Shown: positions 1 through 9,402, numbered from the stretch's first letter. The stretch: 64,000 bases of DNA from an uncultured Deferribacterales bacterium (GCA_947853665.1 CANTXF010000017.1:1-64000); one strand, 5' to 3'. Program-made: numbers and translations. Notes: generated by a model from the letters alone, not told the origin.

Positions 1-41
1 GAGCAGGTCTTATTATGAATGTTTTTGACAGTACGGAGCAT

Positions 42-75
42 TATTATAATTATTTACCATAACTATCTACGTTAG
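42..75. repeat. Diverged intergenic repeat, copy A
   Basis: This has the pattern TATAATTATTTACCATAA followed by an ACGTTA block. It resembles copy B at 232-269 and the two copies near 59.5 kb, which share a TATAAAYATTTTCC core and a TTAATC-like end. The match is imperfect and was judged by eye. Confidence 0.4.
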
Positions 76-231
76 ATGATATTTGCCGATAATTATAATA
101 CCGGCTCGTCAGGGGGCGCAATCCTGAATAATAAGGTCTTACGCAGGCAAAATAAATTTAGGGAATCGGCCCTAAAGACGCTGCCCTGCAGGAACGCTTA
201 GGGTGAGGTCATTCACAGGCGTGAGCAGGCA

Positions 232-269
232 GCCGTATTATAAATATTTTCCATGATTTTACTTAATCA
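232..269. repeat. Diverged intergenic repeat, copy B
   Basis: The copy starts GCCGTATTATAAATATTTTC and ends in ACTTAATC. It is the best match to the copy at 59458-59498. The sequence before it (181-202, with GGAACGCTT) is also echoed at 59411-59433, so the shared unit may be longer than the core. Function unknown. Confidence 0.5.
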
Positions 270-608
270 GCCTTATGGATAGTCGCTAAAATCCATATAA
301 TGGCCGCGATTAAATTTATTCCTCGATTATATTCTAACACAGATTGGGATAAAATTATCGTAAATATTGACCTATGGAAAAGGAACCGGCTTGATTGAGC
401 GGTTCTCTCTTTGATAAAGGCGGCTTGCGCCCGCTTGCGGGGGAGTTTATCGGGATTTTGATGTATGCGCTCTTCTTAGATAAAGCTGCGGCTTGCCTTA
501 ATATGCTGTTTTTATGGCGGATATTCTGACCAGGCCGCTTTCTGCTTCTCTGTCGGCTGGCGGATTTGCTTTCCGGTGAGGCCGCCCGTTTATATTAACT
601 CGGCCGGC

Positions 609-640
609 AAAAAAAGCGGCGGGTATTTACCCGCCGCTTT
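609..640 (-). terminator. Terminator of the RND efflux operon
   Basis: A perfect 11-bp stem (613-623 with 630-640, GC-rich centre) has a 6-nt loop. On the minus strand it is followed by a run of seven T (609-615, overlapping the stem base). It lies about 20 bases after the stop codon of the minus-strand transporter gene, as expected for intrinsic termination. Confidence 0.85.
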
Positions 641-662
641 ATTGTTTTGACCGTTTATATTT

Positions 663-3600
663 TTAAGCGGTTTCCTCTTCCTCGTCCTTTTTATCCGGAA
701 AGAGTTTTACGGATATGGTCATTACCGCTTTAAAGAAATACGGTATGAACATCGGCGCCAGAACCGTGGCGAATATCATACCGCCCACTACCGCCGTGCC
801 CAGAACGTTACGGCTGGCGGCTCCCGCGCCCGTGCTTATGGCAAGAGGCAGACAGCCGAATATAAATGCCAGCGATGTCATTATGATAGGCCTGAAACGC
901 AGCCTTGCGCCTTCCTGGGCCGCTTCCATAATAGACATATGGCCTCCGCGGAATTTTTCCACCGCGAATTCCACTATCAATATGGCGTTTTTAGCCGACA
1001 GGCCTATAAGCGTGACTAGGGCCACCTGGAAATAAATATCGTTGCTGTAGCCCGAAAAATAAGTGGCAAGCCCCGCGCCCAGTATGGCGAAAGGCACGGA
1101 TATGATAACCGCCAGAGGCAGAGACCAGCTTTCATACTGGGCCGCGAGAATAAGGAATACCATTACCATTGCCAGTATAAGCACGGCGGAAGTTCCGCTG
1201 GAGGTTATCTTCTCCTGATAGGCCGAGCCGGACCATGCTATAGTATAATCGCCGGGAAGTATGCTTTCGGCTATTGTTTCTATGGCGTCCATAGCTTCGC
1301 CCGAGCTGTAACCGGCGGCAGGGCTTCCCATTATTTTACCCGCCGGGAATCCGTTAAACCTTTCTATGGTGTTGGCTCCGCCCACTTCTTCAATTTTAAT
1401 GAATTCGGATACGGGTATCATGGCTCCCGAACTGCTGCGCACATGGAGCTTTTTAAGCTCGTCGGGAGTGGCCCTGAATTTGGCGTCCGCCTGGGCGTAT
1501 ACCCGATAGGCTTTTCCGAACATGTTAAAGTCGTTTATATAGTATTTGCCGAAGGTGGACTGCATCACGGCGAACACGTCGCTTACGCTTACGCCCATGG
1601 ACATGGTTTTTTCCCTGTCTATGGTGAGCACAAGCTGGGGCGAGCTTACGGACATCATGGAAGTAACGCCCGTAAGAGCGGGGTTTTTCCTGGCTTCCGC
1701 TATTATGGCCTGCACGTAGCCGTAGAGCTTATCCACAGGATCTCCGGCCCTGTTCTGTACCCACATTTCAAAGCCGCCGGTGGTGCTCATGCCGGATATG
1801 GGAGGCGGGTTGAATGCTATCGCCATACCTTCGGAAAGGCCCATGCCCATGCCGTAAAACTGCTTGGTCATATCGAAAGAGGACATGCCAGGCTGTTCCC
1901 TCAGGCTCCAGTCCTTCAGCTTGACGAAATAGGCCGCGTAGTTCGGTTTCAGGGAGAAAGAGAACATATCCATACCCGTAAAGCTCGTTACCTTATCAAC
2001 GGCGGGGTTTGCCATTACCATTTTATTGAGCTTTTCCACCGCTTCGTCGGTACGGTTTATGGACGCGCCTTCGGGCAGCATAAGCACGCCCATGATAACG
2101 CCCTGGTCTTCGTCGGGTACGAGGCCGCTGGGGATTTTAGAGAGCAGCAGAGCCGCGCCGGCTATTACCGCAGCGTATAGAACCACGGTTACCGTGTTCC
2201 ACCTGAGGAGTCTTTTTACGATTCCCAGATATCCGCTGGTGGTTTTATCGAAAAATTTGTTAAACCAGTTGAAGGCTCTGGATTTTTCCGTTTTACCTTT
2301 TTTCAGTATGAGCATACATACTGCCGGGGTAAAGGTCAGGGCCACTATACCGGAAATTACGACGGATATTACGATGGTTATGGCGAACTGCTGATACATG
2401 CGCCCGGCCATTCCGCCCATAAAGGCCACTGGTATAAACACGGAGCAAAGCACGAACACGACCGCGATAACCGGCCTTGTAACCTCGTTCATAGCCTGGG
2501 CCGTGGCTTTGCGCACGGACAGGGATGTGGTCGTCATTATACGCTCCACGTTTTCAAGGACGATGATCGCGTCGTCCACCACAAGGCCGATAGAGAGAAC
2601 CATGGCGAACATGGTAAGGGTATTTATGGAAAATCCCAGAGCGTACATTCCCGCAAACGTGCCTATAATGGATACGGGAACCGCCAGGCACGGTATCAGC
2701 GTCGCCCGCCAGTTCTGCAGAAATAGGAACACGATGATAAACACCAGTACCATAGCTTCGATAAGGGTCTTTACAACTTCCTCTATCGATATCTGTATGA
2801 AGGTGGTGGTATCGAAGGGAATATCGTAGGACACGCCTTCCGGAAAGTTTTCCGCCAGCTCCGCCACCTTGGCTTTTACCCTTTCCGCCGTGGCGAGAGC
2901 GTTTGCTCCGGGGGAAAGGAATATGCCTATCGGCGTGGTGTCCTGACCGTTAAGACGGCCTATAAAGCTGTAATCCTCTGCGCCCAGTTCCACGCGGGCC
3001 ACGTCTTTTACCCTTAAAATGCTTCCGTCCGTATTGGTGCGCAGTATTACGTTTTCAAATTCCTTCGGATCGGAAAGCCTGCTGGGGGCGATAACCTGCC
3101 AGTATACGTCCGAGCCTTCTATCATGGGGGCGTCCCCCACGGCTCCGGCGGCAAACTGGGCGTTCTGGGCCGTTATGGCGGCTCCCACGTCCGCGGGAGT
3201 CAGGCCGAAGCCCGCCAGCTTGTTAGGGTCGAGCCAGAGCCTTATGGAATAGTCCTGCGAAGCGAAGTTTCTCACGTCTCCCACGCCGTTTACCTGTTTA
3301 AGGTCGTCTATAACGTTAAGCTGGGCGTAGTTTGAAAGGAATATGCTGTCGTATCTGCCGTCGGGCGACGTAAGGGCTACCATCATAAGCATGGAGGGGT
3401 TACGCTTTACAACCGTAACGCCTATCTGCCTTACTTCCGCCGGAAGGCGTGAAAGGGCCTGCTGTACCCTGTTGTTTACGTTGATTGTGGCCATGTCCGG
3501 GTCGGTGCCGATAGCGAAGGCTATGCTGAGCATCATAGAACCGGAGCCGCTTACGGAGTTCATATAAATCATGTCCTCCACGCCGTTTATCTGGCTTTCC

Positions 3601-3803
3601 AGAATAGAGGCCACGTTCTGGGATATTGTATCCGCGCTGGCTCCGTTATATGTGGCGACCACATAAACCTGAGGCGGGGTAAGGTCGGGATACTGTTCGA
3701 TAGGCAGTATCCTTATACAGATAAAGCCCACAAGGGTTATCAATATCGAAATGACCGTCGCGAAGATCGGCCGTTTAAGAAAAAATCCTTCTTTTACTTC
3801 CAT
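663..3803 (-). CDS. RND multidrug efflux transporter, HAE1 (AcrB/MexB) type
   Basis: Inner-membrane proton-driven pump of a tripartite efflux system, 1046 residues, the usual length of the family. The N-terminus (FFLKRPIFATVISI) begins the first membrane helix. The periplasmic porter loops follow. The proton-relay aspartates are D410-D411 in GLVVDDAIIVLENVE of helix 4, and GLSAKNAILIVEFA carries the helix-10 lysine. The repeated two-half architecture is intact. It lies 8 bases after its adaptor gene, so the two are co-transcribed. No outer-membrane TolC-like gene is present here, so the third component must be encoded elsewhere. Substrates cannot be read from sequence. Confidence 0.95.
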   Translation of the reverse strand: MEVKEGFFLKRPIFATVISILITLVGFICIRILPIEQYPDLTPPQVYVVATYNGASADTISQNVASILESQINGVEDMIYMNSVSGSGSMMLSIAFAIGTDPDMATINVNNRVQQALSRLPAEVRQIGVTVVKRNPSMLMMVALTSPDGRYDSIFLSNYAQLNVIDDLKQVNGVGDVRNFASQDYSIRLWLDPNKLAGFGLTPADVGAAITAQNAQFAAGAVGDAPMIEGSDVYWQVIAPSRLSDPKEFENVILRTNTDGSILRVKDVARVELGAEDYSFIGRLNGQDTTPIGIFLSPGANALATAERVKAKVAELAENFPEGVSYDIPFDTTTFIQISIEEVVKTLIEAMVLVFIIVFLFLQNWRATLIPCLAVPVSIIGTFAGMYALGFSINTLTMFAMVLSIGLVVDDAIIVLENVERIMTTTSLSVRKATAQAMNEVTRPVIAVVFVLCSVFIPVAFMGGMAGRMYQQFAITIVISVVISGIVALTFTPAVCMLILKKGKTEKSRAFNWFNKFFDKTTSGYLGIVKRLLRWNTVTVVLYAAVIAGAALLLSKIPSGLVPDEDQGVIMGVLMLPEGASINRTDEAVEKLNKMVMANPAVDKVTSFTGMDMFSFSLKPNYAAYFVKLKDWSLREQPGMSSFDMTKQFYGMGMGLSEGMAIAFNPPPISGMSTTGGFEMWVQNRAGDPVDKLYGYVQAIIAEARKNPALTGVTSMMSVSSPQLVLTIDREKTMSMGVSVSDVFAVMQSTFGKYYINDFNMFGKAYRVYAQADAKFRATPDELKKLHVRSSSGAMIPVSEFIKIEEVGGANTIERFNGFPAGKIMGSPAAGYSSGEAMDAIETIAESILPGDYTIAWSGSAYQEKITSSGTSAVLILAMVMVFLILAAQYESWSLPLAVIISVPFAILGAGLATYFSGYSNDIYFQVALVTLIGLSAKNAILIVEFAVEKFRGGHMSIMEAAQEGARLRFRPIIMTSLAFIFGCLPLAISTGAGAASRNVLGTAVVGGMIFATVLAPMFIPYFFKAVMTISVKLFPDKKDEEEETA

Positions 3804-3811
3804 TTAGCGCC

Positions 3812-4969
3812 TCATTTAGCCTGGCCGGCGGGGGCGCTGGGAGCTATCTGCACCTGGGCGCCTTCCGCTACTTTGTTCTGGCCTTCCACGATTATCCTTT
3901 CGCCGGCTTTAAGGCCGTCGGCCACGAGGAAATCGTTGCCGATGTTCATGGCCATGGTTACAGGCCTGTAATGGGCCGTGTTGCTTTCGTCAACGACTAT
4001 CACCATGGTTTTGTTGCCCATCTTGAGTATGGCTTTCTGGGGTATTATTATGGCGTCTGTCAGGGTGAAGCCCATAAGCTCCGCCGTGGCGAACTGGCCC
4101 GGCAGGAGTATCAGGTTCGTGTTGGGAAATTCCGCCCTTACCTTAATATCGCCCGTAGTGGCGCTTACCTGCTTGTCGAAAAAGGTTACCTTACCGATGT
4201 CTGTATAGGCCGTGCCGTCTTCAAGGAGGAGCTTTACGGTAAGCTCTTCCGTCTTGAGCTTTTTCTGGGCGGCCAGCGTCCTGAGCATACTCATGGTGGA
4301 AGCTGGAACGGAAAAATTGACGTATATGGGGTCCACCTGATTTATTACCGTAAGGGGCTGGGTTGCCGCGGCGGATATAAGGTTCCCCTCGGAATAGCTG
4401 GACTTGCTGGAATATCCTGAAACTGGAGCCACGACGGAGGTATATCCCAACTGTATTTTAGCGTTGTCCACGGCGGCTCTGGCCGTTTCGAGCTGCCCCA
4501 GGGCCGTGTCGTAGGAAGCCTGGGCCGCGTCGTAGTCCTTTTTGCTCATGGCGTTTTGCTTATAAAGGTTCTGCGCCCTTTCGTAATTAAGACGGCTTTG
4601 CTTTACGTTAGCCTCCGCCTGGGCGAGAGAACCCTGAGCCTGTGTAAGGGCCGCGCGGTAAGTGTCCGGCTCTATCACGAACATAACGGAGCCCGCTTTT
4701 ACGAACTGGCCTTCCGTATATTTTTTTTCTTTTAATATGCCGGATACCTGCGCTCTTACGTCCACGGCTTTAGAGCCTTCGGTCTGGGCGATATAACGGT
4801 CCGTGTAGGGGGTGTCCTTCTGCTCCACCGTCATTACCTGGACGAGAGCCGGAGGCATCTGCCCCGCCGCCTGCTGGGCTCCTCCCTTGTCGGAAGAACA
4901 TCCGGCCGCCGCCATAGCGAGGGTCAGTCCCAATAACGGAAAACATTTTTTTAAACGAGAAATCTTCAT
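3812..4969 (-). CDS. RND efflux periplasmic adaptor (membrane fusion protein), lipoprotein
   Basis: A 385-residue adaptor that bridges the RND pump to an outer-membrane channel. I chose the ATG at 4969 rather than 4981 because it has GGAG six bases upstream and gives a clean lipoprotein signal, MKISRLKK then a hydrophobic stretch ending AAAGCSS, with the Cys as the predicted lipidation site. A biotinyl-lipoyl-like half motif, an alpha-hairpin rich in Ala/Gln (about 95-165), the second lipoyl half and a beta-barrel follow, the order seen in AcrA/MexA. A promoter lies just upstream. No local TetR- or MarR-type regulator is seen. Confidence 0.93.
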   Translation of the reverse strand: MKISRLKKCFPLLGLTLAMAAAGCSSDKGGAQQAAGQMPPALVQVMTVEQKDTPYTDRYIAQTEGSKAVDVRAQVSGILKEKKYTEGQFVKAGSVMFVIEPDTYRAALTQAQGSLAQAEANVKQSRLNYERAQNLYKQNAMSKKDYDAAQASYDTALGQLETARAAVDNAKIQLGYTSVVAPVSGYSSKSSYSEGNLISAAATQPLTVINQVDPIYVNFSVPASTMSMLRTLAAQKKLKTEELTVKLLLEDGTAYTDIGKVTFFDKQVSATTGDIKVRAEFPNTNLILLPGQFATAELMGFTLTDAIIIPQKAILKMGNKTMVIVVDESNTAHYRPVTMAMNIGNDFLVADGLKAGERIIVEGQNKVAEGAQVQIAPSAPAGQAK

Positions 4970-4998
4970 ACTCAACTCCATGCTGTATCAGCCAACAA

Positions 4999-5027
4999 AA
5001 ATTATCCTAGTTATGTCTATTTGTCAA
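4999..5027 (-). promoter_or_regulatory. Sigma-70-type promoter of the efflux operon
   Basis: Read on the minus strand, TTGACA (5027-5022), a 17-base spacer and TAATTT (5004-4999) lie about 30 bases upstream of the adaptor start codon. The -35 box matches consensus, spacing is ideal and the -10 is fair. Confidence 0.75.
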
Positions 5028-5189
5028 TATATACAATTGGAAATAAATCGGCTATATAGGATAGCATGTAACATATATTAAATGCAAGAAACTTGTATGT
5101 AAGACGGGTTTGATCTTTCCCCGGTTCACGCATTTTCGAAAAATTGTAAATCGGTTAACGGTTTGCTTCCCTCCGGCGTTTTTATTTTA

Positions 5190-5218
5190 TTGACGGAGAG
5201 CGGCGCTAAACTTATAAT
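5190..5218 (+). promoter_or_regulatory. Strong sigma-70-type promoter of the ubiD-nth-larC-cobO operon
   Basis: TTGACG (5190-5195), a 17-base spacer and a consensus TATAAT (5213-5218). The transcript would have a leader of about 100 bases before the start codon at 5325. The leader contains a GC-rich potential hairpin around 5244-5295 that I cannot assign to a known riboswitch. Confidence 0.8.
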
Positions 5219-5324
5219 ACGCATAAAATAAGGAAAAACCGGAGTCTGCCGGGCAAAGGGCGTTTTTCCGCTCACGGGGCTTTTTGGCCCGGCGGTTAAA
5301 TAATAAAAAATACGGACGGATTTG

Positions 5325-6779
5325 ATGGCTTATAACGATCTGCGGGATTTTCTTTCCGCTTTGGAAAAAGCCGGGGAGCTGCGCCGCGTGAAGGCGGAGG
5401 CGGACCCGGAGCTTGAAATAACGGAAATAACCGACAGGGTGTCGAAAAATTTCGGCCCGGCCCTGCTTTTTGAGAACGCTAAGGGTTCGGCCCACAGCCT
5501 GGCTATAAATATCTTCGGCTCGGAAAAGCGTATGTGCATGGCTCTGGAGGTGGACTCTCTCGACGACCTGGGCGCGAGGATAATCAACCTTGTGGATAAA
5601 AACGTGCCCCAGAACCTTATGGATAAGCTCAAAACCCTGCCCGCCCTTATGGAGCTGAGCAGCATACTTCCCAAAACAGTGAAAAAGGGCCCCTGCAAGG
5701 AAGTCGTCCTTAAAGGGGACGATATAGACATTCTTAAATTCCCCGTATTGAAATGCTGGCCGGGAGACGCCGGCAGGTTTATAACCATGCCCTGCGTGTT
5801 TACTAAGGACCCGGAAAACGGCTCCCGCAACTGCGGAATGTACCGTATGCAGGTATACGACGGCGCCTCCACGGGGATGCACTGGCATACCCACCACACG
5901 GGGGCGGAGCATTTCAGGAAAGCCGCCCGTATGGGGCTTGACAGGCTGGAGGCAGCGGTGGCTCTGGGGCCAGACCCGGCCGTTACCTTTTCCGCCACGG
6001 CTCCCGTGCCCGACGGAATAGACGAAATGCTCCTTGCCGGCTTCATAAGGAAAAAGCCGGTGGAGCTTATAAAGTGTGAAACGGTGGATATAGAGGTGCC
6101 CGCAAACAGCGAGATCGTCCTGGAGGGCTATGTGCCCGTAGGCGAGCTGCGCAGGGAAGGGCCCTTCGGAGACCATACGGGCTATTATTCTCTTGCGGAC
6201 GATTACCCCGTTTTCCATATTACCTGCATAACCCACAGGAAGGACGCCGTATATCCCGCCACCATAGTGGGCAAGCCGCCTATGGAGGATTGCTACATGG
6301 GAGTCGCCACGGGCCGCATATTCCTGCCCCTGCTAAAAAAACAGGTTCCCGAAATCGTGGATATGTCCATGCCGCTTGAAGGCGTGTTTCACAATATAAT
6401 GTTTCTTTCCATCGATAAAAAATATCCCATGCAGGCCCACAAGGTTATGAATTACGTATGGGGCACCGGCCAGATGATGTTTACCAAGATGATAGTCGTA
6501 GTGGATAAGGACGTGGACGTGCGCAATATGAGCGAAGTCATGTGGAGGCTGGGCAACAACGTGGACTGGGCAAGGGACGTTACGGTAGTGAAGGGCCCGG
6601 TGGACACGTTGGACCACTCCTCCCCCTATCCCTACTGGGGCAATAAAATAGGCATAGACGCCACGAAGAAGCTGCCCGGGGAAGGCCATATGAGAGAATG
6701 GCCCGACGACATAGTGATGAGCGGCGATATAAAAGACCTGGTTACAAAACGCTGGAAGGAGTACGGCATTGATGACTAA
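5325..6779 (+). CDS. UbiD-family prenylated-FMN-dependent decarboxylase
   Basis: A 484-residue member of the UbiD/Fdc family, which reversibly decarboxylates aromatic or unsaturated acids using prenyl-FMN made by a UbiX-type enzyme. The signature EGPFGDHTGYYS (about residue 280), which includes catalytic and cofactor-site acidic residues, and the LRREGPFG context are clear. Length fits the family. The ATG at 5325 follows a GGACGGA ribosome site; an in-frame TTG just before it is unlikely to be the start. It is first in a coupled operon and overlaps nth by 8 bases. Whether it acts in ubiquinone/menaquinone synthesis or on another acid cannot be told here; no ubiX is in view. Confidence 0.9.
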   Translation: MAYNDLRDFLSALEKAGELRRVKAEADPELEITEITDRVSKNFGPALLFENAKGSAHSLAINIFGSEKRMCMALEVDSLDDLGARIINLVDKNVPQNLMDKLKTLPALMELSSILPKTVKKGPCKEVVLKGDDIDILKFPVLKCWPGDAGRFITMPCVFTKDPENGSRNCGMYRMQVYDGASTGMHWHTHHTGAEHFRKAARMGLDRLEAAVALGPDPAVTFSATAPVPDGIDEMLLAGFIRKKPVELIKCETVDIEVPANSEIVLEGYVPVGELRREGPFGDHTGYYSLADDYPVFHITCITHRKDAVYPATIVGKPPMEDCYMGVATGRIFLPLLKKQVPEIVDMSMPLEGVFHNIMFLSIDKKYPMQAHKVMNYVWGTGQMMFTKMIVVVDKDVDVRNMSEVMWRLGNNVDWARDVTVVKGPVDTLDHSSPYPYWGNKIGIDATKKLPGEGHMREWPDDIVMSGDIKDLVTKRWKEYGIDD

Positions 6780-7407
6780 GGACGATAAAGGCCTCAAGGC
6801 GTTCAGACAGTATCTGGAATCCCTTTTTCCCGCGCCGGAATGCGCCCTGAAATTCGCCACTCCGTTTCAGCTGCTCGTCGCGACCATAATGTCTGCCCAG
6901 TGCACGGATAAACAGGTCAATAAGACTACTCCCGGCCTTTTCGCCAAGTATCCCGACGCAAAGTCCATGGCCGGGGCGGAGCTTTCCGATATAGAGGAGA
7001 CGATAAGGTCCATAGGCATATATAAGAACAAAGCCAGAAACATCCATAACGCGGCCAAAGCCATTATGGAAAATTTCGGCGGCGAGGTGCCCCGCACCAT
7101 GGAGGAGCTGACCTCTCTCCCCGGCGTAGGCAGGAAAACCGCCAACGTGGTGCTGGGCAACGCTTTCGGCGTGCCCGGCATGGTGGTGGACACCCATGTG
7201 AAACGCATAGCCAACCGCTTCGGCCTTACTAAAAATCAGGACCCGGCAAAAATAGAGCAGGATTTGATGAAGCTGATACCCAGCGAAAGCTGGACGGATT
7301 TTTCCCATCAGCTGGTACTTTTCGGCAGAAGCGTGTGCGACGCGAGAAAGCCGGACTGCGCCGGATGCGGGGTATCTGAAATATGTCCTTCGGCGGTAAA
7401 AAAATGA
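6772..7407 (+). CDS. nth: Endonuclease III, base-excision DNA glycosylase/AP lyase
   Basis: A 211-residue enzyme that removes oxidised pyrimidines and cuts the abasic site. The helix-hairpin-helix LPGVGRKTANVVLGNAF holds the catalytic lysine, VVDTHVKRI the catalytic aspartate, and the C-terminus has the 4Fe-4S ligands in a C-x6-C-x2-C-x5-C pattern (CDARKPDCAGCGVSEICPS). The start at 6772 has a strong GGAAGGAG site inside the end of the decarboxylase gene, with an 8-base overlap. It overlaps the next gene by 4 bases (ATGA). Confidence 0.96.
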   Translation: MTKDDKGLKAFRQYLESLFPAPECALKFATPFQLLVATIMSAQCTDKQVNKTTPGLFAKYPDAKSMAGAELSDIEETIRSIGIYKNKARNIHNAAKAIMENFGGEVPRTMEELTSLPGVGRKTANVVLGNAFGVPGMVVDTHVKRIANRFGLTKNQDPAKIEQDLMKLIPSESWTDFSHQLVLFGRSVCDARKPDCAGCGVSEICPSAVKK

Positions 7408-8588
7408 AAACTCTTTATTTCGATATGCCCTCCGGTATTTCGGGCGATATGGCCCTGGCATGTCTTTTCCAGCTTGGAGCGGACGCGGAGGCTTTTTCGG
7501 ATGCGGCTTCCGGTATTCTTGGCGCTCCGGTAAAGGTGTCGCTTGAAAAGGTCATGCGCGGAGGCGTTTCCTGCGGCCGCCTTAAGATAGAGGCCGGCGA
7601 TACGGCCGGGGATCTTGAAAGCTTCAGGGATATGAGGAAGATGATAGTAAGCTCCTCCGTGCCGGAAACGGTTAAATCCAACGCCATAAAGACGATTTCC
7701 ATTCTTGCCGAGGCTAAGAGCCTGGTTCACGGCGTTCCGGTGGAGGATATACGTTTCAATAAAGCGGGAGCGGCGGATAAGCTGATATGCTGCGCGGGCT
7801 TCGCCTGGTGCGTAAACGAACTTGGCATCGGCAAAGTAAGGGCCAGCCGCCCCGTTTTTGGATGCGGCTGCGTAAATACTGAGGACGGCCCCATGCCTTC
7901 GCCAGCTCCTGCTACCCTTAAAATCCTTGGCGGAGTGCCTGTAAAGCGGATAGATGCGGAAGGGGAGCTTACCACCCCTACGGGAGCCGCCATACTTAAA
8001 ACCTATGTGTCAGAATTTTCCAACTCCTTTCACGGTCAGGTAGGGCGGGATTGTTACGCCGCCGGTTTAATGGAGTTTGAGGGGACGCCTAATTTTACGC
8101 GAGCCGTTCTTTTCGAGGACGATAAGGCCGAAAATAAAGACGAAGTCCTGCTTATGAAAACCAATATCGACGATATGAGCGGTGAAAATTTCGGCTTTCT
8201 CCTCAATACTCTTATGGATATAGGCGCTCTCGACGTAAGCTACTCTCCCGCCTACGGCAAGAAAAACAGGCCCCTTTATATGCTCACCGTTATGCTTCCC
8301 AAGGAAAGGGAGAAGGAGATAGCGAAAATAATATTCCGCTACTCCACGACGGCCGGCATACGCGTCCAGACGGTGGACAGGCTCGTTATGGGGAGGGAAA
8401 TGATATCCGTAAGCATCGAAGGCGAGCCGGTCAGCGTGAAGCGCCTTTATTATAACGACATAGAAAAATTCTGCCCCGAGTGGGACGACTGCGTGAGAGT
8501 ATCAAAAAAAATAATCACCACGCCTACCGACGTTCACTGCCGGGCGACGCTGCTTGCGGCGAAGGTTAAGGAAAAGGATGAAAGATAA
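7404..8588 (+). CDS. larC: LarC-type nickel insertion protein (nickel-pincer cofactor synthesis)
   Basis: A 394-residue LarC/DUF111 family protein, which in the characterised pathway inserts nickel into the pincer nucleotide cofactor of lactate racemase and related enzymes using CTP. The N-terminus LYFDMPSGISGDMALACLFQ is the family hallmark, and ELTTPTGAAIL and the C-terminal ferredoxin-like CTP-binding part are present. Here the whole protein is one frame; in some bacteria larC is split and joined by frameshifting. ATG 7404 gives a 4-base overlap with nth; an ATG at 7383 would be less usual. LarB, LarE and a LarA racemase are not seen here. Confidence 0.88.
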   Translation: MKTLYFDMPSGISGDMALACLFQLGADAEAFSDAASGILGAPVKVSLEKVMRGGVSCGRLKIEAGDTAGDLESFRDMRKMIVSSSVPETVKSNAIKTISILAEAKSLVHGVPVEDIRFNKAGAADKLICCAGFAWCVNELGIGKVRASRPVFGCGCVNTEDGPMPSPAPATLKILGGVPVKRIDAEGELTTPTGAAILKTYVSEFSNSFHGQVGRDCYAAGLMEFEGTPNFTRAVLFEDDKAENKDEVLLMKTNIDDMSGENFGFLLNTLMDIGALDVSYSPAYGKKNRPLYMLTVMLPKEREKEIAKIIFRYSTTAGIRVQTVDRLVMGREMISVSIEGEPVSVKRLYYNDIEKFCPEWDDCVRVSKKIITTPTDVHCRATLLAAKVKEKDER

Positions 8589-9099
8589 AGGATATATACA
8601 GATATACACCGGAAACGGCAAAGGGAAAACCACCGCATGCATGGGCCTTGCGTTAAGGGCCGCCGGGGCCGGTTACAGGGTTTTTATAGGCCAGTTTATG
8701 AAAGGCGCCGGTTATTCGGAGCTTAAATCAGTGGAAATGCTCTCTCCCTATGTGGAGATAAAGCAGCTCGGAGGGGAGTGTTTCGTTTTCGGCAAACCGT
8801 CGGCGGAGGATTTCAGGCTGGCCGCGGAAGGCTTCGAACTTTGCAGGAAGAATATGCTTTCCGGCAAATACGATATTATTATAATGGACGAGATAAACGT
8901 TGCCCAATCTATCGGCCTCGTTCCTCTGAAAGACGTGCTGGCCCTTATGGACGAGAAGCCGGAGAATGTGGAGCTTGTTATGACTGGGCGCGGCGCGGCT
9001 CCGGAAATGATGGAAAAAGCCGATCTGGTAACTGAAATGCGTGAAATAAAGCACTACTATCAAAAAGGCGTGGAAGCCAGAACCGGTATAGAAAAATAG
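8578..9099 (+). CDS. cobO: Corrinoid adenosyltransferase, CobO/BtuR family
   Basis: A 173-residue ATP:cob(I)alamin adenosyltransferase that makes adenosylcobalamin in the cytoplasm. The Walker-A-like loop YTGNGKGKTTACMGLALRA at the N-terminus and IIIMDEINVA (Walker B) identify the CobA/CobO/BtuR fold, and the C-terminal VTEMREIKHYYQKGVEAR element is typical. The start at 8578 follows an AAGGAAAAGG site and overlaps larC by 11 bases. It is last in the operon; neighbouring nth, larC and decarboxylase share no obvious pathway with it. Confidence 0.93.
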   Translation: MKDKGYIQIYTGNGKGKTTACMGLALRAAGAGYRVFIGQFMKGAGYSELKSVEMLSPYVEIKQLGGECFVFGKPSAEDFRLAAEGFELCRKNMLSGKYDIIIMDEINVAQSIGLVPLKDVLALMDEKPENVELVMTGRGAAPEMMEKADLVTEMREIKHYYQKGVEARTGIEK

Positions 9100-9348
9100 C
9101 CTGTCTTTCCTGCCCGGCGGCTTTAATCTCCGGAGTTTTCAGAAATCATAAGCCACGTTTATTTATTATATGTTTGCAGCATAACTGCGGAAATCTTTTA
9201 TGACCGCCGCTTGTATGTATGGCTAACAACCTGCTCCAATCGTTTTGTTTCTCCGGATAGAATATGTCCGCAGGCGGCAGCTTATTTCCCGTATACAGCC
9301 AGATCGTTCTTTCTCTGAATTGATTTTAACGCAGACTTTTGAAAACGC
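9100..9348. other. Intergenic region, nothing recognised
   Basis: This stretch separates the cobO operon from the next promoter. It has no gene-like frame and no terminator I can defend. It is AT-rich toward its end. Confidence 0.5.
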
Positions 9349-9375
9349 TTGACATCCCCCCCCCGACTGTAAAAT
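9349..9375 (+). promoter_or_regulatory. Promoter with a C9 homopolymer in the spacer
   Basis: A consensus TTGACA (9349-9354) is followed by a 15-base spacer containing nine consecutive C (9356-9364), then TAAAAT (9370-9375). The start codon at 9403 and an AAGGAGGG ribosome site lie just downstream. Fifteen bases is shorter than the optimum 17. A change in the C-tract length would alter promoter strength, as known for some phase-variable surface genes in other bacteria. Confidence 0.65.
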
Positions 9376-9402
9376 AGGCATTGGGCATAAAAGGAGGGAT
9401 TA

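Larger units (their letters stand above)
1..612. other. Intergenic region without a convincing gene
   Basis: No reading frame here has coding character or a ribosome binding site. The stretch is AT-rich in its first 400 bases and contains two diverged copies of a short repeat (about 42-75 and 232-269) that also occurs at 59458-59498 and 59616-59658. The end leads into the terminator of the efflux operon. I see no tRNA or known structured RNA. Confidence 0.6.
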
